Shown: one piece after another, positions 1 to 9,783 of the stretch
How positions within the stretch are numbered: the stretch's first letter is position 1
Layout: every line of letters begins with the position of its first letter
Source: Bacillota bacterium
GTDB taxonomy: Bacteria > Bacillota > Clostridia > Lachnospirales > Lachnospiraceae
DNA length: 64,000 nucleotides
Direction: 5' to 3'
NCBI GenBank assembly: GCA_023437365.1
Contig: JAEZGK010000073.1
Coordinates: 112,776-176,775, forward strand
Made by a program: the position numbers and the translations under genes
The notes under the pieces: model-generated
Told to the model about the DNA's origin: nothing
Seen by the model: the letters and a program-made list of their open reading frames with translations, nothing else
Databases searched by the model: none

Positions 1-2338
1 TTTCCCGACAGACAAAGAATCACATCAAGCATTTTACATTCATGCTCCTTTTGACACGACTCCTGCACGAGACAATATTGTTGAAGACAGCGAAAGAAAT
101 TCAAAATTCATAAGCAATATTTGCATGATGCTCCATGGTGGGTATTGTTGGATGCGGGACAATGGATATTTATCTATTGCTGGTTTAAATGCAACATATC
201 CAATATATGAATATCCAGTAAATACGATTTTTCGTGCTATATACGAAGAGGCTATAAGGATAATAGATTCAGATGAAATTATTCTTCCAACGAATAAGCC
301 AAAGGTATTTAAAAAGAAATCTGAAATTGTGATGCCTGATAATAAGAGGCTTGTTGATATTTTCCCTGATGAGGATATTCAATCGCTTTTTGATAATCGA
401 AAAATATTCTGGATAGCAAAGGATATATCGACAGATGCTTATCAGCCGCTTAGAACATTTTTGAAGTCAAATTTTAATTTCAAAACATACTCTTGGCCGG
501 AAGTTATCCGAAGACTTACAAGTAGATACCTTGAACTTAAGGAAAGATCCTGGTTTGTGGAGTTGTTTAGTGCAATAAGCGGTCAAGCTATAAGCAATGA
601 GGTTAATTTTCTGAAAATCCCATTTGTAAGACTTTCAAATGGAAGGAATATTTGCCCATATGAAGAAAGTACTCCGATGGTTTATCTTAATAATCCAGAT
701 GGTTGTGAAAACAGGATTGACAGATTCTTTCTTGAAGATAGTACGATTCATAGTTTCTATGCGCATAACTTGCGTATACCAAATTATGATATTGCACGTA
801 TTGTGGTTGATGAGATTCTGCCTAAGTATATAGACAAAAACAGTATAAAGTTTAAAACAGATAATCATATTCACGAGAATATTCAAGATCTTAAAACAAT
901 AAAAACTGCTATGATTACTGAACCTAGCATAATAAAAAAACTCGCAGATTCTTATATTCTTACTGATGGGAAAAACTGGTATAGATCTACTGATATTCAT
1001 GTATCAAATAGCATAGGTGGAAGCAAGCCAGAATATATTTTGGTTCAAGATATTTGTAATCTAAAGTTTTTGGCAACCGAATATTCCGAAGATCCAAAGA
1101 TAAACGATGTGAGGTTTTTTATAGCGCTGGGCTGTCCAAATTCTCTTGCCAAACAGGTTATTACTAAACAGACTTATCTAAGCTTAGTAAAGAAATTTAT
1201 AGGATCCAAAGAAGTAGATGAGATAAACCAGAGAATTTTATCAAAAGAATACCAACAGGGTCTTGAATGGAATGTGGTATTCGAGGGTTTCCCTCAGATA
1301 CTTGAGAAAGTCGATCAGAAAAAGTCTGTTTTGATAGCACGATTTTTAAATAAGCATAGAGCTAATTTTGCAATAACAGGAGAAATATTTGCAGCAAATG
1401 ATAAATCGTTTAGCGGAAGGCAGGCTGATTCGTTATCAATTTATACTGCTATTGGACTGATGATATCGTTTATTCCTTGGATATATTCAAAAGACGGACG
1501 AAAGGTTGCAGTAACAGAAGTTCACCAGCATGATATAGATGAAGTATACGAAAAAGAAGTGCCACTTCTTTTAAAAACACTTCCTTTCAAAGCAGAAGAC
1601 GAAGCTATCGAGGAAATTTTATCTCGTGTGGATGATGTGCAACAAAAGGAAGTACTGAAAAGTCTTCTTACTGATCCTGAAAAGCTGGCGGAATATACAA
1701 AGGCAGTTCATAAACAACAGATTAAGCAGCTAAAAAAGGAAGAGCAACAGGGAAAATCACCAAATGAAATACTTGAAGAAATTATGGGTAAATATGGTAG
1801 CTATAATGTAACAGGAGATATACCAGATGCTGAGCCTATAGGGGATGTAGAAAAGCGAACAAAGATTTTGGAACAGGAATTTGCAGTGTCGTTGGAACAT
1901 TATTATACGCTTCCTCTAAGCACCCTTAAATATACATTTCAGGATAAGGTGACACCAGGAGAGAAATCATTCCTCGATGCTCAGTATAATGGCTATTGTC
2001 AAATCTGCAACGAACATATTGTTAAATACGATAGAACGAACCATTATCAAGCAATTAATATGCTAAAGACGGCAGGAATGGCAGATGAATTCAAGGAGGC
2101 GCTTGATCTTGGATGGAACTCATTGTGCTTATGTCCGAACTGTGCTGCTAAATACAGATATGGTATGAAGGATATGTCTAAATTTGGTCAACAGGTAAAT
2201 TCACACGAAGTTGAGAGCGGAGATAACGAATACATTTACATAACAATTGGGTTACAAGATGAAGATGTGAAAATTAGATATTCACCAAAGCATTTTTTGG
2301 CACTTCAAACAGCATTAAGAATATTTAAGGAAAGGTAA
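1..2338 (+). CDS. sacsin/Hsp90-like ATPase protein, C-terminal part (5' end outside window)
   Basis: The reading frame is open from base 2, so the gene begins upstream of the window. The first visible residues include HAPFDTTPARDNI, which resembles the end of the sacsin-type N-terminal GHKL ATPase region of large bacterial proteins; the ATP-binding motifs themselves would lie outside. About 780 residues are visible. The middle is charged and unremarkable. Near the C-terminus there are two cysteine pairs (CQIC about 100 residues before the end, CPNC about 45 residues later), which suggests a zinc-binding HNH-like or treble-clef fold. The stop is two bases before the ATG of the helicase gene, so the two are co-transcribed. 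Similar sacsin-like ATPases sit beside helicases in defence clusters (known of the families); the role here is inferred. An ATG at 125 is internal. Confidence 0.6.
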   Translation, partial: FPTDKESHQAFYIHAPFDTTPARDNIVEDSERNSKFISNICMMLHGGYCWMRDNGYLSIAGLNATYPIYEYPVNTIFRAIYEEAIRIIDSDEIILPTNKPKVFKKKSEIVMPDNKRLVDIFPDEDIQSLFDNRKIFWIAKDISTDAYQPLRTFLKSNFNFKTYSWPEVIRRLTSRYLELKERSWFVELFSAISGQAISNEVNFLKIPFVRLSNGRNICPYEESTPMVYLNNPDGCENRIDRFFLEDSTIHSFYAHNLRIPNYDIARIVVDEILPKYIDKNSIKFKTDNHIHENIQDLKTIKTAMITEPSIIKKLADSYILTDGKNWYRSTDIHVSNSIGGSKPEYILVQDICNLKFLATEYSEDPKINDVRFFIALGCPNSLAKQVITKQTYLSLVKKFIGSKEVDEINQRILSKEYQQGLEWNVVFEGFPQILEKVDQKKSVLIARFLNKHRANFAITGEIFAANDKSFSGRQADSLSIYTAIGLMISFIPWIYSKDGRKVAVTEVHQHDIDEVYEKEVPLLLKTLPFKAEDEAIEEILSRVDDVQQKEVLKSLLTDPEKLAEYTKAVHKQQIKQLKKEEQQGKSPNEILEEIMGKYGSYNVTGDIPDAEPIGDVEKRTKILEQEFAVSLEHYYTLPLSTLKYTFQDKVTPGEKSFLDAQYNGYCQICNEHIVKYDRTNHYQAINMLKTAGMADEFKEALDLGWNSLCLCPNCAAKYRYGMKDMSKFGQQVNSHEVESGDNEYIYITIGLQDEDVKIRYSPKHFLALQTALRIFKER

Positions 2339-2340
2339 CC

Positions 2341-5300
2341 ATGGCATTTTATTATTATACGTCTGATAAAATTCAAGAGATTGATCCAGAAGCTATACCA
2401 GATAGTTTCATAGATTATTATCAAGATCTTTCTGATGATATGAGGCTTGAAATTGCGAAATATCATCCGGATCTTTATGCTAAAATTGAAAAAAAATCGA
2501 AAGATCCAGAAGAAACTGATTTTGATTTATTTGATGATTCAAATTTGTCCCTAGAGGAACAACGCATCATAGATAAATGGGAGAGCATAAGTATTAGGGC
2601 TTGGCATCAGGATGCTGTCACAGTAGAAGTACTTGTTTGTAAGATACTTCCTGATAGCATTCATAGGTGTAAGATTCACAAGAGGGACTTGATAAAAAAA
2701 CAGATTAGGTATGTTGATATGAGGGGTAGTGTATACGGACATTATGGATATCTTTGTCCAGACTGCATGGATTTATATGTAGAAGAATCGAAAATAGGAG
2801 GAATAATAGATAACCTTGATAAACGAGGCATTAAAATGTGGATTCAACCACTGGAAGATACTCTTCAGGAGTGGGAGGAGTATGTAGATCCAATAGAAAT
2901 CACTGATGAAACCGTTATCTATATTCCAGAAAAATGGGCTGATGTTGATATGGTATGCCCTTCTGATGGAGGCAAGCTTACTGAGGATGCATACAAAAAG
3001 GTTTATAAGGATCGCGAAGTACGATTTGATGCATGTCAGTGTGAAAAGTGTAAAAAGCTTATGATGCGTAATTCCTTGGCGCAGCAGCTGGATTTGAACT
3101 GTGGCAAGATCGGAGTCCCTGAAATTGAATTTTCCAAGATAAAACCTGAGGTAAAGAAGAATATAGTATATAGGGCAGCTTATAAACCAGACTATTTTAT
3201 TCAGAATGGTATAAAGACAGAATATGATTATGATGAAAGAGGGTGGGAAGAACTTCCTGAGTCTGTAATATTTGTTGTTTCATATTCGCGTGTGTGTACC
3301 TTCGAAGATCATGATACTGATGATGCCCTTGTTCTTGTCAATGTTCAGGAGAAAAAAGGTGGAAGCAAGAAATATCTTGTGCTTGTTGGGTATTGCAAAG
3401 ATTGTGGAAAGTACTATATCGCCCAAGAAGATTATGCTATTATTTACGGCGCAGGGCGGCCGGCAGTGACAGTATATGATGATACAAACTCCAATTATTA
3501 TATACAATCAGGAAGTGTGTTTGATGATGAGAAGATGCATCTTAATGAATTGGAATGTAAATTTGATGCAAGAATTAATGAGATTAAAGCCGACTCAAGA
3601 TACGTTAGTCAATATGCTGTTACTTCAGGATATTATGATGATGGTGGGCTAACATATAAGAAGGAAAAAAGCAGGGAATTACAAGAAGAAATTGATGAGA
3701 TCACAGAGTTCATACCTAAACCTTACGGGTATAGAGTCGACTTGACATTTGCATCAGAGACGAAGAATTATTATTTAGGTGCCGTGGATATTGAAATTGA
3801 TGGAGAAAGAGTGTTCTCATTCAACAGTCCTGAAGGTCGCGGGATGGTAAATTATAGAACCATTGAACTTATGGTGGATGGCGCAAAGCACAGTGTAAAA
3901 CGGCGTAGACAATTTGATATTGATAATGCAACATTATTTGGATATATGGAGCAGTCAGATGAGGATGCAATATTTAGAGAGGGATTGACGGATCCTTATC
4001 TTGTTAAGGTGCTTAATATTCGAAAGCAACAGCATCAGTTAGTAGATATTATGTTTACAATCCAAGAAAACCAGAACTCGATTGTGGATATGCCTTTGTC
4101 TGAAGAAATAATAGTGCAAGGATGTGCTGGTTCAGGAAAAACAGTTGTACTTTTACAGAGATTATCTGCTCTGAAATACGGTAATGAATCATTCGACTTC
4201 GATAGAGTTATGATATTAACGCCAAATGATAATTTTAATGTACACATTAAGGGCTTAGCTTCAAGTTTGCAGTTGAGATATGTAGACAGGTTTTCTGTAG
4301 AGGATTATTACATTTCCTTATTGCTTAAATATGATGCTTCATTTAAGCTGAAGTATGCAATTTCAGATGAAATGAATGTGAACCAGACATATGTAGACTA
4401 TATGTATTCTGATGAATTTTTGGAGGTGTTTCAAGAGACTTTTGATAGTACGCTTTATTCACTCAAGAAGTTGTATGAGGAAGTATTATCTTATATTCCT
4501 ATTGTACTAAAAGAGACGGAACAGAATCCAGATTGGGATAACTATATTATCGATATGATAGATAAGATTGCTGTTTACAATACTGTTTTTGAAAGACATA
4601 TTTATAAATCATCTGATAAAAAAACATTGGAGGGTGGCAATGAAAAATATGATGTCTTGTTATCGGATGATCTGACTAATGAAGATAGGGAGATTATAAG
4701 AGTATTTCTTAAAAAAATTGACGGATATACAGTGAAAAGTATATATAATGCAGTTTATGAAAGTGCTTCGAATAAAGCGGACGATATTTTATATAGAAGG
4801 ACCGGAAAGCACTATTTAGGAAGTGCAAGAGGAACACATCGGTATGATCTTTATTTACAGCTACATTTCGCAGTGGAATTATATAGAAAAACTGTGGGAA
4901 ATAACAATCTAATATGTATAGATGAGGGACAAGATCTATCAGTAAATGAATATAGGCTAATCAAGAAAATAAATGGTGAAAAGCTTATCTTTAATATTTA
5001 CGGAGATACGAATCAGCTTCTTAAACCAGGGCGGGGAATCCATGATTGGGATGTATTAAAGACGGTGATTGAGAATCCACATCATTTTTCTTTAAATGAG
5101 AACTTTAGAAATACCAATCAGATAACCCAGTTTTGCAACGATACTTTTAAAATGAATATTTTGCAGACAGGAGTAGATGGCCACAAGGTAAATGAAATCA
5201 TTAGAAATAAACTTGAGAGTATGTTGGCTGAACTTAGTATAGAAGATGATCGGGTTGTAATATTGTTGCCGCGTCAAGTAAAGAAGAAAGAGTATATTGA

Positions 5301-6105
5301 TCTAGAACGACTTCCAATGGCATTGAGGGAGAAAATAGGCGATCAGATTGGCAATGGTCGCATCTGTGTTTCATATGTTGATGAAATCAAAGGAATTGAA
5401 TTTGACAAGGTCTATGTAGTTCCAAATGGAATGACAACAAACGAAAAATACATTGCATATACGAGAGCCTTATCTGAACTAACTATAGTCTTTGATGAAG
5501 AACTAGAAGAGAAAATAAGAGAACATGAAGAAGAAAAACAGAAGGCAGCGGAAAAGGTAGTAAAGAAGGCTTTAGAGCCAGAAGACTTAAAAAGAGATAT
5601 GGCCAAAAAGACTAATGTTAAATTTGGAAAGGTAAAGACCAGCAAAGGAAAAGCATTAGAGTATGTTGATAGTGAAATTGTCTATTCCTGTAGTTGTAAA
5701 AGATGCGGAAAGAAAATTGAATTAACAATCAAGGAAGTCAGAAAGTTAGAAGAGAAGAATTATGATCTTCCAAAGACTTGTAAGGAATGCAAAAGTGCTC
5801 TTGCAGAGGAAATTACCGTAGGACAGTGTGGTGGTTGCGGGAAGAAATTTGTTATGACTCGTAGCAAATTTGAACACTTAAAAGCACAAAATTCATTGCC
5901 AAAATATTGTGTGGACTGCACTCAAAAAATATATGTGAAAAAAGCTGAAAAGTCTCACAAAATATTTAAAACCTGTAAATGTATTGTCTGTGGGAAAAAA
6001 TTTGACATTACATATGGTGAGAAAGAGCATATTGAAGAAAATGGATGGAAACTGCCAACTCGTTGTTCGAAGTGCAGAAAGAAGAAGAGAGATTTATTTA
6101 ACTGA
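2341..6105 (+). CDS. UvrD/Rep-like superfamily 1 helicase with multiple zinc ribbons
   Basis: This 1254-residue protein has an SF1 helicase core in its second half. Visible motifs are Walker A (GCAGSGKT, about residues 594-601), Walker B (CIDEGQDLS, about 857), the GDTNQ motif III (about 886), ENFRNTNQI in motif IV, VSYVDEIKGIEFD (about 1010) and AYTRALSEL in motif VI. The N-terminal half carries scattered CxxC pairs (CPDC, CEKC, CKDC). The last 140 residues contain three tandem zinc ribbons built on CxxCGKK followed by a second CxxC. The start ATG has GGAAAGG 5-11 bases upstream and follows the previous stop by two bases. It probably unwinds or translocates on nucleic acid; the ribbons suggest DNA or RNA binding. 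A defence role is inferred from context. Confidence 0.75.
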   Translation: MAFYYYTSDKIQEIDPEAIPDSFIDYYQDLSDDMRLEIAKYHPDLYAKIEKKSKDPEETDFDLFDDSNLSLEEQRIIDKWESISIRAWHQDAVTVEVLVCKILPDSIHRCKIHKRDLIKKQIRYVDMRGSVYGHYGYLCPDCMDLYVEESKIGGIIDNLDKRGIKMWIQPLEDTLQEWEEYVDPIEITDETVIYIPEKWADVDMVCPSDGGKLTEDAYKKVYKDREVRFDACQCEKCKKLMMRNSLAQQLDLNCGKIGVPEIEFSKIKPEVKKNIVYRAAYKPDYFIQNGIKTEYDYDERGWEELPESVIFVVSYSRVCTFEDHDTDDALVLVNVQEKKGGSKKYLVLVGYCKDCGKYYIAQEDYAIIYGAGRPAVTVYDDTNSNYYIQSGSVFDDEKMHLNELECKFDARINEIKADSRYVSQYAVTSGYYDDGGLTYKKEKSRELQEEIDEITEFIPKPYGYRVDLTFASETKNYYLGAVDIEIDGERVFSFNSPEGRGMVNYRTIELMVDGAKHSVKRRRQFDIDNATLFGYMEQSDEDAIFREGLTDPYLVKVLNIRKQQHQLVDIMFTIQENQNSIVDMPLSEEIIVQGCAGSGKTVVLLQRLSALKYGNESFDFDRVMILTPNDNFNVHIKGLASSLQLRYVDRFSVEDYYISLLLKYDASFKLKYAISDEMNVNQTYVDYMYSDEFLEVFQETFDSTLYSLKKLYEEVLSYIPIVLKETEQNPDWDNYIIDMIDKIAVYNTVFERHIYKSSDKKTLEGGNEKYDVLLSDDLTNEDREIIRVFLKKIDGYTVKSIYNAVYESASNKADDILYRRTGKHYLGSARGTHRYDLYLQLHFAVELYRKTVGNNNLICIDEGQDLSVNEYRLIKKINGEKLIFNIYGDTNQLLKPGRGIHDWDVLKTVIENPHHFSLNENFRNTNQITQFCNDTFKMNILQTGVDGHKVNEIIRNKLESMLAELSIEDDRVVILLPRQVKKKEYIDLERLPMALREKIGDQIGNGRICVSYVDEIKGIEFDKVYVVPNGMTTNEKYIAYTRALSELTIVFDEELEEKIREHEEEKQKAAEKVVKKALEPEDLKRDMAKKTNVKFGKVKTSKGKALEYVDSEIVYSCSCKRCGKKIELTIKEVRKLEEKNYDLPKTCKECKSALAEEITVGQCGGCGKKFVMTRSKFEHLKAQNSLPKYCVDCTQKIYVKKAEKSHKIFKTCKCIVCGKKFDITYGEKEHIEENGWKLPTRCSKCRKKKRDLFN

Positions 6106-6173
6106 TCAGAAATTGAGCTCGATCGAGATAGAATTTGGAGAGTGAATAAATCTAATTGAAGAGAGGTAATCAT

Positions 6174-7151
6174 ATGCCTGAAGAGAAAAGCAAAAAAGGA
6201 AGGTTGTTAGCATTACAGCAGTACCTATATCATTATACAGATGAAAATCATCCGGTATCCACACAGGAGTTGATTGAAGCGATGGAGGACATGGGATATA
6301 GCGCGAACCGTAAGACTATCAAAGATGATATTGATACTCTGACAAAATTTAACAATGATGTTATCACCAATGTGTCTAGGGGAAACTCCTTTTTCATGGG
6401 TAGTCGTCATTTTGAAATTCCAGAGCTCAAGTTGCTTGTTGATGCCGTATCCTCGTCACGATTTATTAGTGCCGGAAAAAGCGAGAATCTAATTGAGAAG
6501 CTGACTTCGTTGGCCAGCGTTTATCAGAAGGAGCAAATCACTCCGAGAATATTTACAGCTGACCGTATTAAGACAGATAATCCGCAGCTCTATTATGTTG
6601 TGGACAAGTTGATTGAAGCAGTTCTGTCGGGCAAGAAGGTACGATTTCAGTATCAAGAATATGATGCTGAAAAGCAAAAGGTACTTCGCAATAACGGTGA
6701 GATTTATATAAATAGTCCATATGGATGTTTATGGAACGACGACAATTACTATCTGATTGGTTATTCAGACAAATGGAGAAAAGTGGTAACCTTCCGTATA
6801 GATAGGATCATTGATCTTGAGCTACTGAATGAAGTCGCAGTTTCGGAACCAGAGGGATTTACTATCGCTGATTATGTGAAGACAACCATTGAGATGTACG
6901 ATGGCGAAGAGCAGGAAGTCGAGCTGATTTGTGATAATGAACTTATGAAGGTGGTTATTGATAAATTCGGTGCTGGTATCAAAACAGAAAGAATTTCGGG
7001 GACACAGTTTAAGGCTAAAGTGAATGTGGCAGCAAGTAGTACTTTTTATGCTTGGGCATTCCATTTCGCTGGACAAATGAGAATTGCAGGCCCAGAGAGT
7101 GTAAAACAGGAGTATATGGAGATGGCCAAGAAGGTGTTGGAGGTTGAATAG
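6174..7151 (+). CDS. WYL-domain transcriptional regulator
   Basis: A 325-residue protein with an N-terminal DeoR-like winged helix (about residues 5-60, STQELIEAMEDMGYSANRKTI) followed by a WYL domain. The WYL domain shows the expected pattern in VRFQYQEYDAEKQ and PYGCLWNDDNYYLIGYSD with KVVTFRIDRI, and a C-terminal WCX-like extension. I chose ATG 6174 because GAGAGG lies seven bases upstream; a TTG 18 bases earlier overlaps the Shine-Dalgarno and is unlikely. WYL regulators control phage-defence operons in many bacteria and sense nucleic-acid ligands. Its place between the helicase and the KAP NTPase suggests it regulates this operon. Confidence 0.85.
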   Translation: MPEEKSKKGRLLALQQYLYHYTDENHPVSTQELIEAMEDMGYSANRKTIKDDIDTLTKFNNDVITNVSRGNSFFMGSRHFEIPELKLLVDAVSSSRFISAGKSENLIEKLTSLASVYQKEQITPRIFTADRIKTDNPQLYYVVDKLIEAVLSGKKVRFQYQEYDAEKQKVLRNNGEIYINSPYGCLWNDDNYYLIGYSDKWRKVVTFRIDRIIDLELLNEVAVSEPEGFTIADYVKTTIEMYDGEEQEVELICDNELMKVVIDKFGAGIKTERISGTQFKAKVNVAASSTFYAWAFHFAGQMRIAGPESVKQEYMEMAKKVLEVE

Positions 7152-7155
7152 ACAA

Positions 7156-8544
7156 ATGAAGACGCATGAATTATCATCATCAGATGATAATATTATTGAA
7201 ACACTACAGAAAGATCCAATACAAAGAAATAAGGATCTGTTTAGGTTTCTTGAAATACTCAATAGTATAGATTTCAGCTGTTCAATAGCATTGGATGGCG
7301 ATTGGGGATCGGGGAAAACATTCTTTGTTAAGCAGGCAAAAGCTATTTTTGAGGTTAATAATCCTATGTATACTGGTAAAGATACACGGAGCTTGAAAAC
7401 TTTATGGGAAACATTTGCAGCTAAGAGAGGTGTTGAGTTGGAAAGTTCTGTAGCAATTTATTATGATGCATGGATGAACGATAACGATGTCGATCCAATA
7501 CTATCCATTATATATGAAATAATCAAGCAAACCGGAACAGATTACATAATAAAGCCTGGTATAAATACAAAAGAGATAATTGGCAGCATAGCATCAGGAA
7601 TTGTTGATCATTTTACAGGTGTCGGAATTAAACAGTACTTTGATGCCTGCAAACGAGAAGATTATTTTAAGGACATAAAAGATGATAAAGAATTACATCA
7701 GCAGATATTATCCTTTTTCGAGGTGGTCTTAGCTGAAAGAGGAAATCGACTAGTATTGTTTATTGATGAATTAGATCGATGTAAACCAGATTATGCAGTA
7801 CGACTCTTAGAAAGAATAAAGCATTACTTTAATAATAATAGAGTAACTTATGTGTTTGCCATAAATTCCAGTGAACTACAGCACACAATAAAGAGATATT
7901 ACGGAGAAGGATTTGATGCAACAAGATATTTAGATCGCTTTTTCGACCTAAGAATTTCTATGCCAAAACCGGATTTGCGGAAATATTTCGATTTAATTGG
8001 ATTTCCGGATACCGGTTATGTTGTTGATAATATGTGTGAAAATGTTATTGAAAAATATGGATTTAGCTTAAGAGAGACGGAACGTTTTCTCAGAATTGTT
8101 AAAATGGCTGTTTACAATGCAATTCATAATGGCAAATTATCTGGTGCAGGCTTTTCTGAAGAAAAGGGAAGGGCGTTTATAGCAACATATTTCGCTCCAA
8201 TTTTGCTAGGAGCTAAAGTGGCGGATATTGATGCATTCAAAAGATTTATTTCGGGGAAAGACAGCTCCCTAGTTATGAAAATTAAAGGAGAAGATGAGGG
8301 GAATAAGTATGATATCTACATGCTGCGAAATGATGAAACATTTGATGTGAATATAGAAAATAAAAAATGTGTTAAGTTTAAGGACAAGTTACAAGAAGTA
8401 TATGACGCAATCTTTGTAGAGAAATATACTAGTGGCATCTATGAAAAACATGTAGGTAATATGAGTTTTTCAAAAGAAAGCAAAGGTTATTTGCTTGACA
8501 TAATTAATCTGTTTTCGAATCTTACAGTATTAGATGGAGATTAA
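7156..8544 (+). CDS. KAP-family P-loop NTPase
   Basis: A 462-residue KAP NTPase. Walker A is GDWGSGKTFF (about residues 47-56) and Walker B is LVLFIDELDRC (about 195), followed by the family-typical YVFAINSSEL sensor region and RYLDRFFDLRI. No clear membrane segment is inserted in the P-loop domain, unlike many KAP proteins. ATG 7156 is preferred because GGAGGT ends 11 bases upstream; TTG 7144 overlaps that site and the preceding stop region. The gene follows the WYL gene directly and is closed by the terminator at 8603. KAP NTPases occur in several anti-phage systems, so a defence ATPase is a fair inference. Confidence 0.82.
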   Translation: MKTHELSSSDDNIIETLQKDPIQRNKDLFRFLEILNSIDFSCSIALDGDWGSGKTFFVKQAKAIFEVNNPMYTGKDTRSLKTLWETFAAKRGVELESSVAIYYDAWMNDNDVDPILSIIYEIIKQTGTDYIIKPGINTKEIIGSIASGIVDHFTGVGIKQYFDACKREDYFKDIKDDKELHQQILSFFEVVLAERGNRLVLFIDELDRCKPDYAVRLLERIKHYFNNNRVTYVFAINSSELQHTIKRYYGEGFDATRYLDRFFDLRISMPKPDLRKYFDLIGFPDTGYVVDNMCENVIEKYGFSLRETERFLRIVKMAVYNAIHNGKLSGAGFSEEKGRAFIATYFAPILLGAKVADIDAFKRFISGKDSSLVMKIKGEDEGNKYDIYMLRNDETFDVNIENKKCVKFKDKLQEVYDAIFVEKYTSGIYEKHVGNMSFSKESKGYLLDIINLFSNLTVLDGD

Positions 8545-8602
8545 TAACAAGTTACTGAGAATAAGAGATATGGTATAGAGAATTTCTGATGAACAGTAAA
8601 AG

Positions 8603-8640
8603 AAAATAGAGCTGGTCGATAAATTGACCAGCTCTATTTT
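8603..8640 (+). terminator. intrinsic terminator of the helicase/WYL/KAP operon
   Basis: A perfect 15-bp inverted repeat (8603-8617 with 8626-8640) around an 8-base loop. The 5' arm starts with A-rich bases and the 3' arm ends in TTTT, so it could work in both directions. Confidence 0.85.
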
Positions 8641-8691
8641 GTTAACCAAACCAATATTGCAATTAATTTAGAAAGTGATATACTGATTTGT

Positions 8692-8710
8692 AGGAAGCAG
8701 CCTGCTTCCT
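8692..8710. promoter_or_regulatory. palindrome upstream of the LexA-like gene
   Basis: AGGAAGCA and TGCTTCCT form a perfect 8-bp inverted repeat with a 3-base centre, 17 bases before the start codon. Its position fits an autoregulatory operator or a leader hairpin. It is not the GAACnnnnGTTC box of classical Firmicutes LexA. Confidence 0.45.
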
Positions 8711-8727
8711 TTAGAAAGGAGCGGCGT

Positions 8728-9330
8728 ATGAGATACAAATCATTAGATTTGATGAACTCCATTCAGGAATTTGTGGAGAAATATTATATGCAAAATCGCC
8801 ACTCACCGTCCACTACGGAAATAGCGGAAGAGGTTGGAATTGCCCGGGGAACTGCCCATAAGTACCTGGTTGCCATGAAAGAAAATGGCATGATCCAGTA
8901 CGATGGTGAGAGTATTAGCACGGACAAGACTGAAAAGATAGATGTAGAGCTGACAAGTGTTACGATTCTCGGATCGGTGTCCTGTGGCATCCCACAGCTG
9001 GAGGAAGAGTATGCGGAGGGATTTGTATCACTGCCGGTTTCTATGTTTGGAAAAGGAGAGTTCTTTTTCCTGCGAGCAAACGGAGATTCTATGATTGATG
9101 CCGGCATCGATGATGGAGATCTGGTTCTGATCCGTAAGCAGTCTGAAGCCAAGGAAGGTCAGATTGTGGTTGCTTTGGTTGAGAACGAAAATACCTTGAA
9201 GCGTTTCTATATGGACAAAGATAATCATTGCATCAGGCTTCATCCTGAGAATAAAAAGATGATGGACATTATTGTATCGACCTGTAAGATTCAGGGAGTG
9301 GCAGTAAAGGTGATCAAATCCCTAGAATAG
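8728..9330 (+). CDS. lexA: LexA-like self-cleaving repressor
   Basis: A 200-residue protein with an N-terminal winged helix (residues 1-65, STTEIAEEVGIARGTAHKYL) and a C-terminal S24 peptidase fold. The likely cleavage site is Cys86-Gly87 in SVSCGIPQ, and the catalytic pair is Ser121 in NGDSMIDAGI and Lys158 in ENENTLKRF. This is normal for LexA, apart from Cys in place of the usual Ala. GAAAGGAG precedes the ATG. It is a monocistronic gene between the defence operon and the mobile-element control region. It could be the host LexA or an element-borne SOS-sensitive repressor; the context favours the second. The unusual upstream palindrome may be its operator. Confidence 0.85.
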   Translation: MRYKSLDLMNSIQEFVEKYYMQNRHSPSTTEIAEEVGIARGTAHKYLVAMKENGMIQYDGESISTDKTEKIDVELTSVTILGSVSCGIPQLEEEYAEGFVSLPVSMFGKGEFFFLRANGDSMIDAGIDDGDLVLIRKQSEAKEGQIVVALVENENTLKRFYMDKDNHCIRLHPENKKMMDIIVSTCKIQGVAVKVIKSLE

Positions 9331-9353
9331 TGAGTCTGATGCCCATAAGCTTG

Positions 9354-9403
9354 TTTCGGCAGCCAGCATGATTTATCCATGCAATAGAACATGGCTGCCG
9401 AAA
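9354..9403 (+). terminator. two-tier hairpin after the LexA-like gene
   Basis: A perfect 12-bp stem (TTTCGGCAGCCA with its complement at 9392-9403) encloses a second small stem (GCATG 9366-9370 with CATGC 9378-9382). No run of T follows, so it may be a stabilising or attenuating structure and not a simple intrinsic terminator. Confidence 0.5.
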
Positions 9404-9479
9404 TCCCATCAACGGTTTTACTTTCCCTGAATCCGAATGAGAGTTACTTGAAAATGTTATTATTTGGAGAAATGCATTG

Positions 9480-9695
9480 GTGAGCGAACCAAAAAAAGAA
9501 AAGAAGTATTGCGCGTGCTGTCCATGCTGTGGCAATCTTTTACAAAAAAGCGTAGTGGCAAATTCTGAGCTGAAATGCGGAAAATGTAGTTCAGAGCTGG
9601 TAGTACTTGTAGAGAATGGAATTGTAACAGTATTTGAAACTAGTAGAGACACAGAACAGGCAAGGGAGAAGTTCAAAAAGAGATCTAGCTTATAA
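9480..9695 (+). CDS. small zinc-ribbon protein A
   Basis: A 71-residue basic protein with a four-cysteine ribbon: CCPCCGNLL and then CGKC, about 20 residues apart. The layout recalls Com-like zinc fingers; phage Mu Com binds mRNA (known of that family), but homology is not proved here. The GTG start has GGAG nine bases upstream; TTG at 9477 is an alternative. It is a paralogue of the small protein at 10891, sharing CCPCCGNLLQKS and VTVFE. Each copy is followed by the same structured RNA element, 88 bases downstream in this case, so protein and RNA were duplicated as a unit. Confidence 0.65.
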   Translation: MSEPKKEKKYCACCPCCGNLLQKSVVANSELKCGKCSSELVVLVENGIVTVFETSRDTEQAREKFKKRSSL

Positions 9696-9783
9696 TAAGG
9701 AAATCGCTTTATTGCGTAAGCCGGATATAGCTACAGCTGATATGAACCCTAAATTAATCATTGAAACTTAAAATTGAATATAT

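Noticed and set aside
8692..8710. Classical SOS box before the LexA-like gene
   Set aside because: No GAACnnnnGTTC or CTGT-type box is present; the palindrome there is of a different sequence.
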